Shown: positions 20,130-20,431 of the stretch, one piece after another
How positions within the stretch are numbered: the first letter of the stretch is position 1
How the letters are laid out: each line of letters starts with the position of its first letter
Assembly (NCBI GenBank): GCA_028565635.1
Contig: JAOXYB010001680.1
Span: 1-20,431, forward strand
Direction of reading: 5' to 3'
DNA length: 20,431 nucleotides
From: Phoronis ovalis
Lineage: Eukaryota > Phoronida > Phoronidae
Notes under the pieces: model-generated
Told to the model about the DNA's origin: nothing
Seen by the model: only the letters and a program-made list of their open reading frames with translations
Databases searched by the model: none
Made by a program: the position numbers and the translations under genes

Positions 20130-20252
20130 CTAACATACAAGCGGCATACAATCAGGATATTAATTTTAAAATCACCCATACTGCTGATAAAGTTTGTAAT
20201 CAAAGAAGCATCCTTTGAGCAACATAGTAAAATAATTTTGAAGCCAAAAAAG

Positions 20253-20431
20253 CCTGGGGGGTACTTGACAGAAAAGTAGGGGTGTACAACCCAGGGTAAA
20301 AACCCTGACCCTGTGATAAATAAAGATCACCAAAAATATACCCTGTCGTAAATGAAAACAAGAGGTCTGCAGGTGCAGACAGATGCCCATCATATGATGT
20401 AGTTTCTTTAGTTGTAAAGCCATCTATGTCA
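20253..20431. mobile_element. Related TIR-type element terminus, cut by window edge
   Basis: From 20253 the sequence CCTGGGGGGTACTTGAC is followed by a T/A-rich gap and TAGGGGTGTACAACCC. This parallels the right terminus of the 5552-5929 element in order and spacing. Short repeated ACCCTG blocks follow (20308-20345), then CTGCAGGTGCAG. The far end is outside the window, so neither the length nor the target duplication can be seen. It sits in an MFI intron. Confidence 0.45.

Noticed and set aside
20172-20423. Minus-strand 83-codon open frame upstream of the MFI exon.
   Set aside because: It translates the 20253 element terminus and does not resemble the expected MFI sequence preceding MYKDGML.
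1-20431. CRISPR arrays, bacterial operons, rRNA or viral genes.
   Set aside because: None seen. The only regular spacing is the ~30-nt AATCC array, which has diverged units, no conserved repeat/unique spacer alternation, and lies within a TIR element.

Overview
The window reads as nuclear DNA of an invertebrate animal. It is AT-rich (about two thirds A+T by eye), with small coding islands separated by introns of 0.3-5 kb. GT-AG splice sites flank most of the recognisable coding exons, and GGGGTACT-ended repeats are scattered between them. A lophotrochozoan, perhaps a bivalve, is my guess from repeat style and composition. There is no bacterial organisation, no rRNA, and no intact tRNA that I could see.

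Three genes are recognisable, all on the minus strand, so each reads from high to low coordinates. At the right edge are the last two coding exons of an MFI (C11orf65) homologue (20129-19959 and 19672-19486). Next is a small Orange-domain gene of the HES/HEY type (17162-16630, with a probable upstream exon ending at 17576). I found no bHLH exon for it in the window. Next is the 5' part of a kazrin (KAZN) homologue, whose coding exons are 13473-13357, 11043-10999, 7294-6956 and 1982-1758. All four join in phase 1 and each is a multiple of 3 nt. The rest of kazrin lies left of the window. Possible 5' UTR exons sit near 14570-14666 and 15746. A possible alternative first coding exon lies at 4345-4300.

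Non-genic content is mostly intron. The clearest mobile element is a 378-bp non-autonomous element at 5552-5929. It has about 45-nt terminal inverted repeats, an 8-bp target duplication (ACTGGAAC), and an interior with a roughly 30-bp periodic AATCC motif. A related terminus appears at 20253, and a different GC-ended repeat with internal duplications at 13107-13284. A relatively CpG-rich stretch (about 15150-16620) lies between the Orange gene and kazrin. It may combine the kazrin promoter region with a degenerate repeat.

The three genes show no obvious functional linkage. Kazrin is a coiled-coil cytoskeletal/endosomal adaptor, MFI is an inhibitor of mitochondrial fission, and the Orange protein is probably a transcription-related factor. 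The observations most worth following are the apparently bHLH-less Orange protein, the N-terminal extension and alternative first exon of kazrin, and the periodic TIR element.
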